43,352 nucleotides of DNA, from contig CAWUKE010000002.1 in NCBI GenBank assembly GCA_963922935.1, positions 1 through 43,352 on the forward strand, read 5' to 3'. Source of the DNA: Litorimonas sp963922935 (GTDB lineage: Bacteria; Pseudomonadota; Alphaproteobacteria; Caulobacterales; Maricaulaceae). A program made the position numbers and the translations under genes. How positions within the stretch are numbered: position 1 is the stretch's first letter; the number at the start of each line of letters is the position of its first letter. Of the stretch, positions 17,270 through 25,180 are shown one piece after another. The notes under the pieces are model-generated. The model searched no databases. It was not told the DNA's origin and was given only the letters and a program-made list of their open reading frames with translations.

Positions 17270-18064
17270 GTGAGTGTGTTTTCAAAGCTTCTGCGTAAGC
17301 AGGCCCCAGATTTGACAGGGAAGCACCGTGCCCCAGAGGGATGCTGCGCGTATTTCGTGGGTGATATTCACGGTCACCTCGATCCTTTGAGGCGTCTTGT
17401 AAATCGGATTGCTAAACGGGCTGCCCAGGATCATGCGGATCTGCAAACGACATTGGTTTTCCTCGGTGATTATGTCGATCGTGGTCCCGAAAGCGCGGGT
17501 GTTATTGACTATCTTCTCTCACTCGACCTTCCAGATATCGAGACGGTGTTTCTCGGCGGCAATCACGAAGATGCTATGCTCGATGTACTACAGGGGGCAC
17601 GCGATGTCGAAACCATGGAAACGTGGTTTTCTTGGGGCGGTCTTGTCACAGCCCGGTCTTATGGCGTGAGCAATATGGGTGATATGACAATGCACCCGGA
17701 ACGCGTTCTAAAGCGCTTGCTTAGTGCAGTGCCACAAGCTCATATCGATTTTCTGTCTAATCTACCGGACACATTCCGGTTCGGAGATTACCTGGCCGTT
17801 CATGCTGGTGTTCGCCCCAGTGTGCCGCTTGAGGAGCAAACATCAAAAGACCTGCGATGGATACGGAAAGATTTTCTGACCTACCGTAAGCCATTCCCTT
17901 TGAAAATTATTCACGGTCATAGCATTGTCGATAGGCCGCAAAACTATTCGAACCGCATTGCGGTGGACACGGGTGTGTATCAGGACGGCGGGCATTTAAG
18001 TGCCGCTTTTTTGGTGGAAGACAGGGTAGAATTCCTCAGCGAGGCCACAATAGGAAAGCCTTAG
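17270..18064 (+). CDS. PPP-family metallophosphoesterase (Ser/Thr/Tyr phosphatase-like)
   Basis: 264 residues from a GTG start. The metal-site signatures are all present: GDIHGH (31-36), GDYVDRG (66-72), GGNHED (96-101), AVHAGVRP and IIHGHS near the C-terminus. No signal peptide is seen, so it is cytoplasmic. The short gap to the wza-like gene suggests co-transcription. A phosphatase in this place would normally be a low-molecular-weight tyrosine phosphatase (Wzb). Here a PPP-type enzyme may do the job of dephosphorylating the Wzc-like kinase, but its substrate is unknown. Bis-nucleoside tetraphosphatases share the same motifs and cannot be ruled out. Confidence 0.88.
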   Translation: MSVFSKLLRKQAPDLTGKHRAPEGCCAYFVGDIHGHLDPLRRLVNRIAKRAAQDHADLQTTLVFLGDYVDRGPESAGVIDYLLSLDLPDIETVFLGGNHEDAMLDVLQGARDVETMETWFSWGGLVTARSYGVSNMGDMTMHPERVLKRLLSAVPQAHIDFLSNLPDTFRFGDYLAVHAGVRPSVPLEEQTSKDLRWIRKDFLTYRKPFPLKIIHGHSIVDRPQNYSNRIAVDTGVYQDGGHLSAAFLVEDRVEFLSEATIGKP

Positions 18065-18105
18065 CGAGCTGGTTGCGCTGGAGTCCGTTGTCAAGACAAG
18101 ATTGC

Positions 18106-19101
18106 TTAGCGAGGCTTGCTTGTAATTTCTGTCTCTTGCTTTAGCGCCATGTAGTCCACAAAGTCCGCCATGGTGAGATCTTCCTGCGTCGACTGAGCCT
18201 CCGAAAGCATAGAGAGGGCTTTCTCTGCAAACTTGATGCGCGACGCTCTGGTGGGATGAGTAGACAAGCCGAGTAGGGGAATGTCGCGGAGGCGACTTGT
18301 GCGTCGCAGGAACCTAACGATGGCATCGGGCTTAAAACCCGCTTTATTGAGCAAGAAGATGGCGCCTAGATCGGCCTCACGTTCATACTGTCGGTTCAAG
18401 GATGGGGAGTTGCGCCCGCTTTCTTTCGCGTCAGCAAGATTTTGCGGGTGTCCGAGCATAAAATGCGAAAGCTCATGCGCGATAGCGTAAGCCAGTTCAT
18501 CATCAGATTGAGTAAAATCGACGAGTCCTGTCGAAATTCTTATCGCATTGATCTCTGTTCGGGCTAAAACCTGTCTGTCATGGGTCAGCCGCACAGGACG
18601 ATAACAGGCAAGAGGGCGCCTTATCGGGATCGTGTCAACAGATTGGCCACGTTGGATGCGGATTTCCCCTAAGGCCAGCAGCGCCTGAAGCTCTAAACTA
18701 TTGTCTGCTATCGGCTCATCAATGGGGCTTAAAAGGATATCGCCGGGCTTTAGCTTATCCTGCAAGCCAGTGTCTCTCACGTGTCTGATGATCGGATAGT
18801 CTTGGATATGGTCTTCAAGATATTTTCGTAAATGACGAGGGTAATCTGCGCGGCTATGGGTGCTAAGCCCCGGGATTCGCCATCGATTGGCACACTGCTC
18901 ATTCGCCGCTTTTGACAAGCGCAAGGCAATAGCGTTGAGTCGGTCTAGTGATGTCCGATACTCCCTGATTGGAGCTGCAAGTGGAGTAGGCTCGGCAATA
19001 TTGCGAGCAGAGGCAGCGGGAAGTAGGGCGGCAGGGTTGGTTGCGAAGGCGCTGACGAACACTAAGATCAGCAAGAGGGTGCGGCGCAGCAGATTAATCA
19101 T
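18106..19101 (-). CDS. Exported M48-family zinc metallopeptidase with a PDZ-like insert
   Basis: 331 residues with a signal peptide (about 1-32, LLLILVFVSAFA core). The zinc site is HELSH (209-213), with the third ligand in YEREADLGA (E242). Between about 110 and 165, LKPGDILLSPIDEP and EIRIQRGQSVDTIPI read like a small PDZ-type module ahead of the catalytic domain. The family includes periplasmic chaperone-proteases such as BepA and LoiP. This one lacks the TPR tail of BepA. It lies inside the EPS locus and may act in envelope quality control of the export machinery; that is inference. Confidence 0.85.
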   Translation of the reverse strand: MINLLRRTLLLILVFVSAFATNPAALLPAASARNIAEPTPLAAPIREYRTSLDRLNAIALRLSKAANEQCANRWRIPGLSTHSRADYPRHLRKYLEDHIQDYPIIRHVRDTGLQDKLKPGDILLSPIDEPIADNSLELQALLALGEIRIQRGQSVDTIPIRRPLACYRPVRLTHDRQVLARTEINAIRISTGLVDFTQSDDELAYAIAHELSHFMLGHPQNLADAKESGRNSPSLNRQYEREADLGAIFLLNKAGFKPDAIVRFLRRTSRLRDIPLLGLSTHPTRASRIKFAEKALSMLSEAQSTQEDLTMADFVDYMALKQETEITSKPR

Positions 19102-19124
19102 CGAAAGCCCCGATTATCCGCTTT

Positions 19125-19970
19125 CTACTGGATTGCAAATGGGCGTTCGGCGGTTGGCGTAATCAGGGTCGGCTCTGTCTCTGGAGTAATGCCGCTTTTA
19201 TAGGATGTCGGCTTAGATAAACCTTCGATCACTCGTTTATCTATCGCGAGCCTATCAGCATTCAAATGAGTAACTTCTTCCAGAAAGGATTTTGGCTTCT
19301 TGTAGTAATCGCTATCGGGGTTGATGTCTAAGCCAGCAATTTGGGCGATTTCGCTAACAAAATGCACGCAATTATGTTTGTTCAAATTGTAGCGATTCCC
19401 GGGCGCCTCGTCCCAGAGGCCGCGTTCTCTCTGTATGGCGGCGGTTTGCTCAGCTGAAAGCGAAATCGTAAAATGGGCGTCAGATTTGTCGATGTAAGAG
19501 CGTTTTGGGGTCACAATATGGCCTTTGACAGAGCCAAGCAAGAGGCCGGGGCCGAGGCGGCGGGCAGAAAATCCAAAGGCTTGCTCATTGGGCAAAGTGT
19601 CCACGTCGCTTTGAGGATATGTTTCGGATCTTGATGAGTTAGGTGAGGTCTCTTTCAAGATGACGAAAGCATGTGGAAAGTTTTCCCCCAAGCTATGACT
19701 GTAAAACGTTAGGAGATTGATGGGCCGAGATAGATAGGCTGCATCTTGCTTCTGTGCAGGTTGCGTCTTGAAGCCCGGCGGCTCAGCCCGCAGGGACGCT
19801 TGGGAATTTACAGAATCGTCTTTGTGTTGATCTTGGCTTTGGGTGAAGGTCGCGGTAGTATGGTGGTATTCTTGTGCGAGGGCCTGGGGAGGTTTGCACA
19901 AACATTCAGCGCAAAGGATAAGGAAAACTATCAGAAAACGTTTTTGGCTGAAGTTTCTTGAAATTGTCAT
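19125..19970 (-). CDS. Exported protein with permuted Cys/His peptidase-like motifs
   Basis: About 281 residues from ATG 19970, which puts a signal peptide (FLIVFLILCAECLCK, cleavage near ALAQ) at the N-terminus. An upstream start at 20036 would add 22 residues and run into the control region. The core has FYSHSLGENFPHAFVIL with H100, then YNLNKHNCVHFVSEIAQIAG with C201. A His before a buried NC-x-x-F motif is the layout of circularly permuted NlpC/P60 or LRAT-like folds. I do not recognise a named family. It is next to the M48 gene in the same direction, 23 bases apart, so the two are probably co-transcribed. Confidence 0.7.
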   Translation of the reverse strand: MTISRNFSQKRFLIVFLILCAECLCKPPQALAQEYHHTTATFTQSQDQHKDDSVNSQASLRAEPPGFKTQPAQKQDAAYLSRPINLLTFYSHSLGENFPHAFVILKETSPNSSRSETYPQSDVDTLPNEQAFGFSARRLGPGLLLGSVKGHIVTPKRSYIDKSDAHFTISLSAEQTAAIQRERGLWDEAPGNRYNLNKHNCVHFVSEIAQIAGLDINPDSDYYKKPKSFLEEVTHLNADRLAIDKRVIEGLSKPTSYKSGITPETEPTLITPTAERPFAIQ

Positions 19971-19994
19971 AGTTTTTTGTGATACACAATCTAC

Positions 19995-20023
19995 TTGATA
20001 ATTGAAATTGCTGCCGATATAGG
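19995..20023 (+). promoter_or_regulatory. Candidate sigma-70 promoter for the small exported protein
   Basis: TTGATA (19995-20000) and TATAGG (20018-20023) are separated by 17 bases, and the ATG follows 27 bases later, preceded by AAAGGGAAA as a ribosome site. Spacing and distance fit a vegetative promoter. Confidence 0.45.
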
Positions 20024-20050
20024 CCCGCAACCACATAAAAGGGAAATCAA

Positions 20051-20482
20051 ATGTCTTTCACAAGAGCAGTCACCGCCGCTGCCTTTATTGCAGCAAGTCT
20101 TAGCTCAGCTGCGCTGGCGCAAACCGTTGGTCACGTCGAAGCTGACTCCGACGTTGTCGTAAAACGTTCCGGTGAATACTTCGCCGCTCAAAACATGAGC
20201 CCCTTAGCAGCTGACGACTGTGTCATCGCTTTCGAAGCGCCTGTTGTTCTGCGGCTCGAGAATGGCTGTGAATTTGACTTGGCGGCCAACCAAAGCGTTA
20301 TGGTCAAAGCAAATGAGACCACCTGTGATGCGTCTTTTGCTTCCGCTGAGGCTGTCTGTGCTATGAGCGACTTTGAAAGCCAAGATCTTCAGCTTGGTCT
20401 TCTGCCGCTCCTGATCGGTGCGGCTGCTATCATTCCGGTTGTCGTTGCGGTAGCTGATGACGACGAGCCTTCCAGCCCGTAG
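20051..20482 (+). CDS. Small exported FecR-like protein with hydrophobic C-terminus
   Basis: 143 residues. A clear signal peptide ends ALA|QTV (about residue 23). The middle reads like one FecR-type beta repeat: VVVKRSGEYFAAQN, then VVLRLENGCEFDLAANQSV, with paired cysteines (DDC, NGC, TTC, AVC) that could form disulfides. Near the C-terminus LLPLLIGAAAIIPVVVAV is a possible membrane helix, followed by an acidic ADDDEPSS tail. I have seen similar small proteins beside proteobacterial envelope loci but know no function. It has its own promoter and a downstream hairpin, so it may be strongly expressed. Confidence 0.75.
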   Translation: MSFTRAVTAAAFIAASLSSAALAQTVGHVEADSDVVVKRSGEYFAAQNMSPLAADDCVIAFEAPVVLRLENGCEFDLAANQSVMVKANETTCDASFASAEAVCAMSDFESQDLQLGLLPLLIGAAAIIPVVVAVADDDEPSSP

Positions 20483-20495
20483 TAGAAATTTTTAT

Positions 20496-20520
20496 AGGTA
20501 AGGCGCTCAGCGCCTTACCT
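20496..20520 (+). terminator. Hairpin downstream of the small exported protein
   Basis: A perfect 11-base stem (AGGTAAGGCGC / GCGCCTTACCT) with a TCA loop begins 13 bases after the stop codon. No T-run follows, so it is a poor intrinsic terminator but may stabilise the 3' end. Confidence 0.55.
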
Positions 20521-20638
20521 CTTAAATTCACCAAACTACTTTTTCTGCATTTATGTGGATCTTGGTGTGTGGGCACCAAATATCTCCTCGCGTCTGTGTG
20601 TAAAACCGCAGGCTCGTTGAACAGTCAGGGGTGGCGTC

Positions 20639-21229
20639 ATGGTAATGTTGTTCAGACAGCTATATCCTTCCATGAAACGCTGCATCGACTTCCTTGCTGC
20701 GCTCCTTTTGATCGTACTCCTCTCACTCCCTTTGCTCATACTTTGTGTGATCGTTCGGGCAACGTCACCAGGCCCTAGTATTTTTTGGTCTGAGCGCATT
20801 GGCCGAAATGGTGTTATTTTTACAATGCCAAAGTTACGCACAATGACGACTTGCTCTAAGGTTATGGCGCGCGAACTGGCTTCGGATCAAGATTGCAAAT
20901 TGACTCCCGTGGGGGGGTTCCTCCGCAAGACAAGCCTCGACGAGCTTCCGCAAATTTGGTCGATTTTAATGGGGCATATGAGTTTCATCGGGCCCCGGCC
21001 CCTTTTGGCAAGCGACGAGGCTGCGCGCCTGAGATTTTCTTGTGAAGACACTATGTCGGTTCGCCCGGGGATTACAGGGCTTGCTCAAGTGAAGGGCCGA
21101 AATTATGTGAACCCAAGCCGAAAGGTTCGCTACGACTCGTTTTATGCACGCAACGTTTGCTTCTTCTTGGACGCACGCATCGCCCTATCGACCTTAAAGA
21201 TCTTGCACCGCTTCGATATGGTGAAATAA
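20639..21229 (+). CDS. Undecaprenyl-phosphate sugar-phosphate transferase (initiating enzyme)
   Basis: A 196-residue small PglC/ExoY-type monotopic phosphoglycosyl transferase. One hydrophobic hairpin (about 18-40: AALLLIVLLSLPLLILCVIV) is followed by RIGRNGVIFTMPKLRTM, LRKTSLDELPQIWSILMG (catalytic Asp-Glu pair), SFIGPRPLL and RPGITGLAQVKGRNY. It starts repeat-unit synthesis by moving a hexose- or deoxyhexose-1-phosphate to undecaprenyl phosphate. The start is backed by CAGGGG 6-11 bases upstream. It lacks the N-terminal multi-helix region of WbaP. Confidence 0.93.
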   Translation: MVMLFRQLYPSMKRCIDFLAALLLIVLLSLPLLILCVIVRATSPGPSIFWSERIGRNGVIFTMPKLRTMTTCSKVMARELASDQDCKLTPVGGFLRKTSLDELPQIWSILMGHMSFIGPRPLLASDEAARLRFSCEDTMSVRPGITGLAQVKGRNYVNPSRKVRYDSFYARNVCFFLDARIALSTLKILHRFDMVK

Positions 21230-21795
21230 TCGCCTAATTGTCGGGCGCAGAGCTTGAAACTCTTTAGAAAACGCTTTTCGAAAGCAATCGCTCCCGCCCC
21301 AACGCTGTCGCTTCATTTGCGGCTTTATAAAGAGACGGGAACTCATAGGTCCATGACACTTTATGCGAGACAATATCGCAGGTAGTCAGACGCCAGTATG
21401 TTCGAGCTTCTGTAAAAGAGGCTCTGCAGTCCACCTCAGACCCTATTATTGACGAGTGTTGCGCTAGACATTTCTGCGGTCTGGCGGCGTTGCCGCTGGC
21501 TGGGAGTTCGTAGAAGTTAGCTTCGATTGTGGTCAGGGCCCCATATTGCGTTGCGCTGTGAGCTTTAGGAGCGACGCTTCATTATTGGGGTCCGTTAGGA
21601 ATGCGGATAGCCCAACCCCACGATGTTAAAAATAAGTCTAGGCCGCATTAAATGCCAAAACAACCCCAAGTTGTTTGTAGTAAAGCGCAATCATGGGTAT
21701 ATAACGGATTCTAGGCAATCATCTCGGTCAAAGGCATTCATAATGCATAGATTTTTACCGCAGGTGCAGGTCATCACTGTGAACTAGGATGCGTT
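21230..21795. other. Gene-poor spacer
   Basis: I see no credible gene in these 566 bases on either strand. The only structure noted is a small dyad, AAACAAC-CCCAA-GTTGTTT, at 21658-21676. The region marks the end of the EPS locus. Confidence 0.5.
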
Positions 21796-22170
21796 ATGCA
21801 AGAACAATTCCAACTCATGGAAACGGTTTGCGATCAATTTCCTGGCGAGCGACTCGATCTGGAAAAGTCTGAAATCGGACGCCTCTATATGGCCTATCAA
21901 GGGTATAGAAATGACCTTGAAAAACTCGCAGATTGCATTCCAGGCAAGGACAATGGGATTGCCTCGCCAGATGAGTTAGTGGCTGTCATATTGCAAAAAC
22001 GAGGGGGGTTGTTGGACCGCGCCGCAACATTGCCGGTTCAAACACAGTCTGATGTTCTGGCGCTGTTGGCATTGTGGCATGCTGAAAGGGTCGAGGAACA
22101 AGACGGGGTTGACCTAAGTGCGGCTGACCGGCTTGTCCGGTCTGTCTGCGGATATTTTGGTATTGTCTGA
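21796..22170 (+). CDS. Hypothetical cytoplasmic protein
   Basis: 124 residues, mostly helical and acidic, without signal peptide or membrane segment. AGGAT lies 6 bases before the ATG. Internal patterns such as ESEIGRLYMAYQGYRNDLE-like and DVLALLALWHAERV suggest a helical bundle. I do not recognise a family. It lies upstream of the XRE regulator, separated by 212 bases, so the two are probably separate transcripts. Confidence 0.65.
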   Translation: MQEQFQLMETVCDQFPGERLDLEKSEIGRLYMAYQGYRNDLEKLADCIPGKDNGIASPDELVAVILQKRGGLLDRAATLPVQTQSDVLALLALWHAERVEEQDGVDLSAADRLVRSVCGYFGIV

Positions 22171-22382
22171 ACTATCTCTGGACCTCGTAGCGCAGCGGCA
22201 AACGCTAACTGGGCAGAGGGGCTACTGACATCGAAATTCTGAGTCATTTAAGAGTCTTGAGTTTCAGATCAGTGTAATACAAAAATTGCATGTTGTCGGT
22301 TGCTAAGCTGTTTGTTAACCGTAACCCGTTGGGGGTCGTTCTTCTACACTGCAGGGCGACTGAATTTGGGTAGGGATGTAAC

Positions 22383-22793
22383 ATGCAGGACAATACCGAT
22401 CTGGTCGATATTGAAACGAATATTGGTCAGCAGTTGAAGATGCTTCGGATCGGGAAGAAGATCAGTCAGAAGCATCTCGCTAGCTTAATGGGTATCACCT
22501 ATCAGCAAGTTCAGAAATATGAAAACGGCTTGAACCGGATTTCTGTATCGCGCTTGTGGCAATATTGTCGGATCTTCAATATCTCGCCGGACTTCTTGTT
22601 TGAAGGCATTCTAGCAAAAGATATGAAGCCCTCTTCATCAATGAAAGATGCGGCGCCCCTAATTCCAAATATCGTCGCCACGTCACAAGACATTAAGCTA
22701 ATACTTGCTTTTCAGCGTATTGCGAGTTCTCAAAAAAAAGCTTTGATGATCAAGGTTTGTGAAGCCATGGCGGAAGAGTTAGAGGACGCTTAG
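22383..22793 (+). CDS. XRE-family HTH transcriptional regulator
   Basis: 136 residues. A lambda-repressor-type helix-turn-helix lies at about 14-70 (GQQLKMLRIGKKISQKHLA then MGITYQQVQKYENGLNRIS). The C-terminal part (about 95-136) is a short helical segment of the kind found in alphaproteobacterial XRE proteins. TAGGGAT upstream is the ribosome site. A TTAACCGTAACC sequence near 22316 resembles a CtrA half-site, which is only suggestive. The stop overlaps the motE stop on the other strand by four bases. Confidence 0.85.
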   Translation: MQDNTDLVDIETNIGQQLKMLRIGKKISQKHLASLMGITYQQVQKYENGLNRISVSRLWQYCRIFNISPDFLFEGILAKDMKPSSSMKDAAPLIPNIVATSQDIKLILAFQRIASSQKKALMIKVCEAMAEELEDA

Positions 22794-23389
22794 CCTTTTG
22801 CCCTCCAGGCAGCGTTCCGATTGGCAATCAAGAGGCTAGTTCGATAGCTTTTTTCTGCCCCCATCTCAGCCATAATCATACCCGCGCGGTTAGGTTCCAT
22901 TTGCCGAAGCAAGCCGGCAGAAAAGGTCGGGTCCATTCGGTCAAATATGTCCGCGGCCTTGGTTGGCTTCATCGTGGAATACATTGTCACAAGACGATCA
23001 ATGTCATCAGTCGACTCTTGTTCCAGTCGATCAACAATGGCCTCCATTTGCTGCTTTGTTGCCTCAATCGCGGTGAGTTTCGTTTGTACGTCTAATTCAA
23101 TCTGACGCAGCGTATTTTCTCTTTCGTCGAGTAAGAGCTGACGGGCCTCAATCGCTTCACTGTCAGCCCATAGTCGTTGTGCGAGGGCTTCCGTGAAACA
23201 GGTATCTTTGTCAGTCGTGGTGGGTCTATCGAGAGAGGAAGGGGCTTCGACAGGGGCTTCGGGACTTGGACCTTTCGTTATGTCCGCCGCAAAGGACATT
23301 GACTGTTTCATAAATGGACCGATTTGTAGTCCAGTGAGAATAGCAAAGCTCATGCCCATGCCGATGAGAATGCCGCCGCGCGATTTCAT
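22790..23389 (-). CDS. motE: MotE-type flagellar motor chaperone
   Basis: 199 residues. An N-terminal hydrophobic segment (ILIGMGMSFAILTGLQIG) is followed by a periplasmic linker, a coiled coil (about 85-140) and an MgtE-N-like domain (MYSTMKPTKAADIFDRMDP, then LLRQMEPNRAGMIMAEMG). This order is that of MotE, which stabilises the MotC/stator system in alphaproteobacteria. No other classic flagellar genes are in the window except its immediate partner. Its start overlaps the stop of that partner by four bases, so they are translationally coupled. Confidence 0.8.
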   Translation of the reverse strand: MKSRGGILIGMGMSFAILTGLQIGPFMKQSMSFAADITKGPSPEAPVEAPSSLDRPTTTDKDTCFTEALAQRLWADSEAIEARQLLLDERENTLRQIELDVQTKLTAIEATKQQMEAIVDRLEQESTDDIDRLVTMYSTMKPTKAADIFDRMDPTFSAGLLRQMEPNRAGMIMAEMGAEKSYRTSLLIANRNAAWRAKG

Positions 23390-23844
23390 GCCGGCTCACT
23401 CATTTTAGATGCGGTTGTTTTCGTATGAGGCGACGTAGCTTTTGAAGGACGATATGCTTCGCGTTTTTGTTGCCGGTTAAGAGCTGTCAGAATGCGTTCA
23501 AGTTGTTCCGACATAAGCTTCGCCCGGTCCCGTGCGCGTTCGACTTCGATGGTTCGAGCTTGTGCTTCCCCAGATGCCCGCCGGACTTCATCTTTGAGAT
23601 TGCGTAGGTCTACCATGGCGACTTGCATTTCTGCCCGGGCATCCCGCGCCCCGCGATGAGTCCGTTCAATGGCCTCCGTCAACTCAATGATGGAGGCCCC
23701 CAATCCATCCTTCATATTACGGAGCCGCTTCAACCGGACAGACAATAAGGCACAATAGCCGCAACACATCGTACAGAGAAAGAGTAGCAGGCCATCCTTG
23801 ATCAAAACAATTTCGAGCGAGGAGAAGTCCATGAGCATGAACAT
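23386..23844 (-). CDS. Short membrane coiled-coil protein, DUF6468-like
   Basis: About 152 residues from ATG 23844, chosen because AAGG lies 9 bases upstream; in-frame ATGs at 23838 and 23832 are alternatives. One N-terminal membrane helix (VLIKDGLLLFLCTMCCGYCA) is followed by a basic KRLRNMKDG and a long coiled coil (about 50-125). This architecture fits the DUF6468 proteins I associate with alphaproteobacterial flagellar operons. Coupling with motE supports a flagellar role. The family label is from memory of architecture, not a search. Confidence 0.6.
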   Translation of the reverse strand: MFMLMDFSSLEIVLIKDGLLLFLCTMCCGYCALLSVRLKRLRNMKDGLGASIIELTEAIERTHRGARDARAEMQVAMVDLRNLKDEVRRASGEAQARTIEVERARDRAKLMSEQLERILTALNRQQKREAYRPSKATSPHTKTTASKMSEPA

Positions 23845-23993
23845 AGGAAAAGACCTTAATTTTCTGCACGAGTTAGAAAATTTGCCAATGGCTGTATCGA
23901 CCAATTTGTCTTCATAGGTCTCCTAGGTTTTGGGTTACAATCTCCTCGCCCTGCCTCGCTTGAACGATAAACGCCGCGTTATTCCAAACACTC

Positions 23994-24602
23994 CTAGAGA
24001 TTTTGTGCCTGAGTGATATCGTTGGCAAGGACTTCAAGCTCTTTCAGCTCCCGTGTTTTCTGCCGTGCGAGACGCAGTCCAAAAACGGTTAGTCCGGCCA
24101 TTGCGAGAAGACCGATCGCAACGAATGGATAAATCACCGCCATATTTACGCTTGCTTCTGACGTGTCAGGACTCAGCGCAGACCAGAAATAGCCAAACAG
24201 CACACTGGGCCATGGCGTTATGTAATAATACCGGCCAAGATTGCGGGCGGCCTTCGTTCGCTTGATCAAAAACGGCATTAGCTTGTCTGGCTCTTCCGAG
24301 TATGCCGCAATCAACCGCGCCTTGTCGCGGCGATATTTCCACCAGCTGAATACTAGAAATGCAGCACAGCCCAGGCTCAGAAGACCTCCCGTGGGCATTT
24401 GTCCCCCAAGCTCCAGAATGAGGGTGATCGCTGTTAGAAAGATGCACGTGGCAAAACTGATCTGGTTGAGCCGCCGCAGGCGTGTGTTGTGGCGCTGCAG
24501 TCGGGCGATAAGCGCGTCTGTGTCTATGATGGGCGCGTCGCTCTGCCAGAGACGACCCATATCATTCACATCGAAGGTCATTTCGGGGGTGTTGTCTGTC
24601 AT
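23994..24602 (-). CDS. Multi-span membrane protein, putative anti-sigma factor
   Basis: 202 residues with three or four membrane segments (FATCIFLTAITLILELGG, LLSLGCAAFLVFSWW, possibly PSVLFGYFWSAL, FVAIGLLAMAGLTVFGL). The cytoplasmic N-terminus (about 1-45, MGRLWQSDAPIIDTDALI) would be the sigma-binding part. It overlaps the ECF sigma gene by ATGA, the usual coupling of sigma and anti-sigma genes. It lacks a zinc-binding H-x3-C-x2-C motif. The function is inferred from position and topology. Confidence 0.65.
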   Translation of the reverse strand: MTDNTPEMTFDVNDMGRLWQSDAPIIDTDALIARLQRHNTRLRRLNQISFATCIFLTAITLILELGGQMPTGGLLSLGCAAFLVFSWWKYRRDKARLIAAYSEEPDKLMPFLIKRTKAARNLGRYYYITPWPSVLFGYFWSALSPDTSEASVNMAVIYPFVAIGLLAMAGLTVFGLRLARQKTRELKELEVLANDITQAQNL

Positions 24603-25123
24603 TGGGCGGCCTCCTTTCGCGCAGGCTCGTTCAATTTTATCGAAAGCGCGCTTTTGGCACGGTGGAGTCGCACCCCAACATTGCTGGCACTTAGCGAAAG
24701 GGCGTCAGCGATCTCTGTGTTTGAAAAGCCCTCTAGATGCAGGGTGATCACTTGCCGGACGGGTAGTGGCAAGGCCCGGACCGCTTCGATCAGCTTATCG
24801 CGCTTGAGCGAAAGATCGGCGCGCGTTTCAATATCTTTCGAAGGGTCTGGAGCTTCAGCGGCTTGTTCATCATCGACTTCCTTTGGCCGGCGCGTGGATT
24901 TTCTGACGTGATCGACACCGACATTGTGAGCAATCCGCGCGATAAAAGTCTTCAAGCTAGCATCACCGCGCCAATTTGGCAGCGCCCGGAAGACCGTCAG
25001 CAAGATCTCCTGAACCACTTCTTCAATAAGCGCAGGGCGGCGTTCATAGGTCGAGGCAATGCGCGAGACCAGAGCGGCATGCTCTCGGATGAGGCTCTCA
25101 AAGTCTGGGGACGCACGGCTCAT
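24599..25123 (-). CDS. ECF RNA polymerase sigma factor
   Basis: 174 residues from ATG 25123. Region 2 holds IEEVVQEILLTVFRALPNW and FIARIAHNVGVDHVRK; region 4 holds LPLPVRQVITLHLEGFSNT and ASNVGVRLHRAKSAL. A longer frame upstream runs through the promoter and is not coding. Just 8 bases separate the start codon from a CGACTA -10 box, so the message may be almost leaderless. The sigma factor probably drives its own operon and the divergent one, because both carry the same promoter motif. Confidence 0.9.
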   Translation of the reverse strand: MSRASPDFESLIREHAALVSRIASTYERRPALIEEVVQEILLTVFRALPNWRGDASLKTFIARIAHNVGVDHVRKSTRRPKEVDDEQAAEAPDPSKDIETRADLSLKRDKLIEAVRALPLPVRQVITLHLEGFSNTEIADALSLSASNVGVRLHRAKSALSIKLNEPARKEAAQ

Positions 25124-25131
25124 GGGTATTA

Positions 25132-25159
25132 TAGTCGTTGAATTTTCCAAACCATTACA
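25132..25159 (-). promoter_or_regulatory. ECF-type promoter of the sigma/anti-sigma operon
   Basis: Read on the minus strand: TGTAATGGTTT (25159-25149), 11 bases, CGACTA (25137-25132). The same motif with identical spacing lies in mirror image at 25181-25208. Identity of both boxes with different spacer bases argues for selection by one sigma factor. The ATG of the sigma gene follows 8 bases after the -10 box. Confidence 0.75.
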
Positions 25160-25180
25160 GTTATTTTCAAAAATAAATTT

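Noticed and set aside
21658..21676. Small dyad AAACAAC-CCCAA-GTTGTTT considered as terminator or operator
   Set aside because: Weak AT-rich stem without a T-tract, and more than 400 bases from the nearest gene end.
22312..22327. TTAACCGTAACC considered as a CtrA site before the XRE gene
   Set aside because: Only one half-site resembles TTAACCAT and the spacing of a second TTAA is absent.
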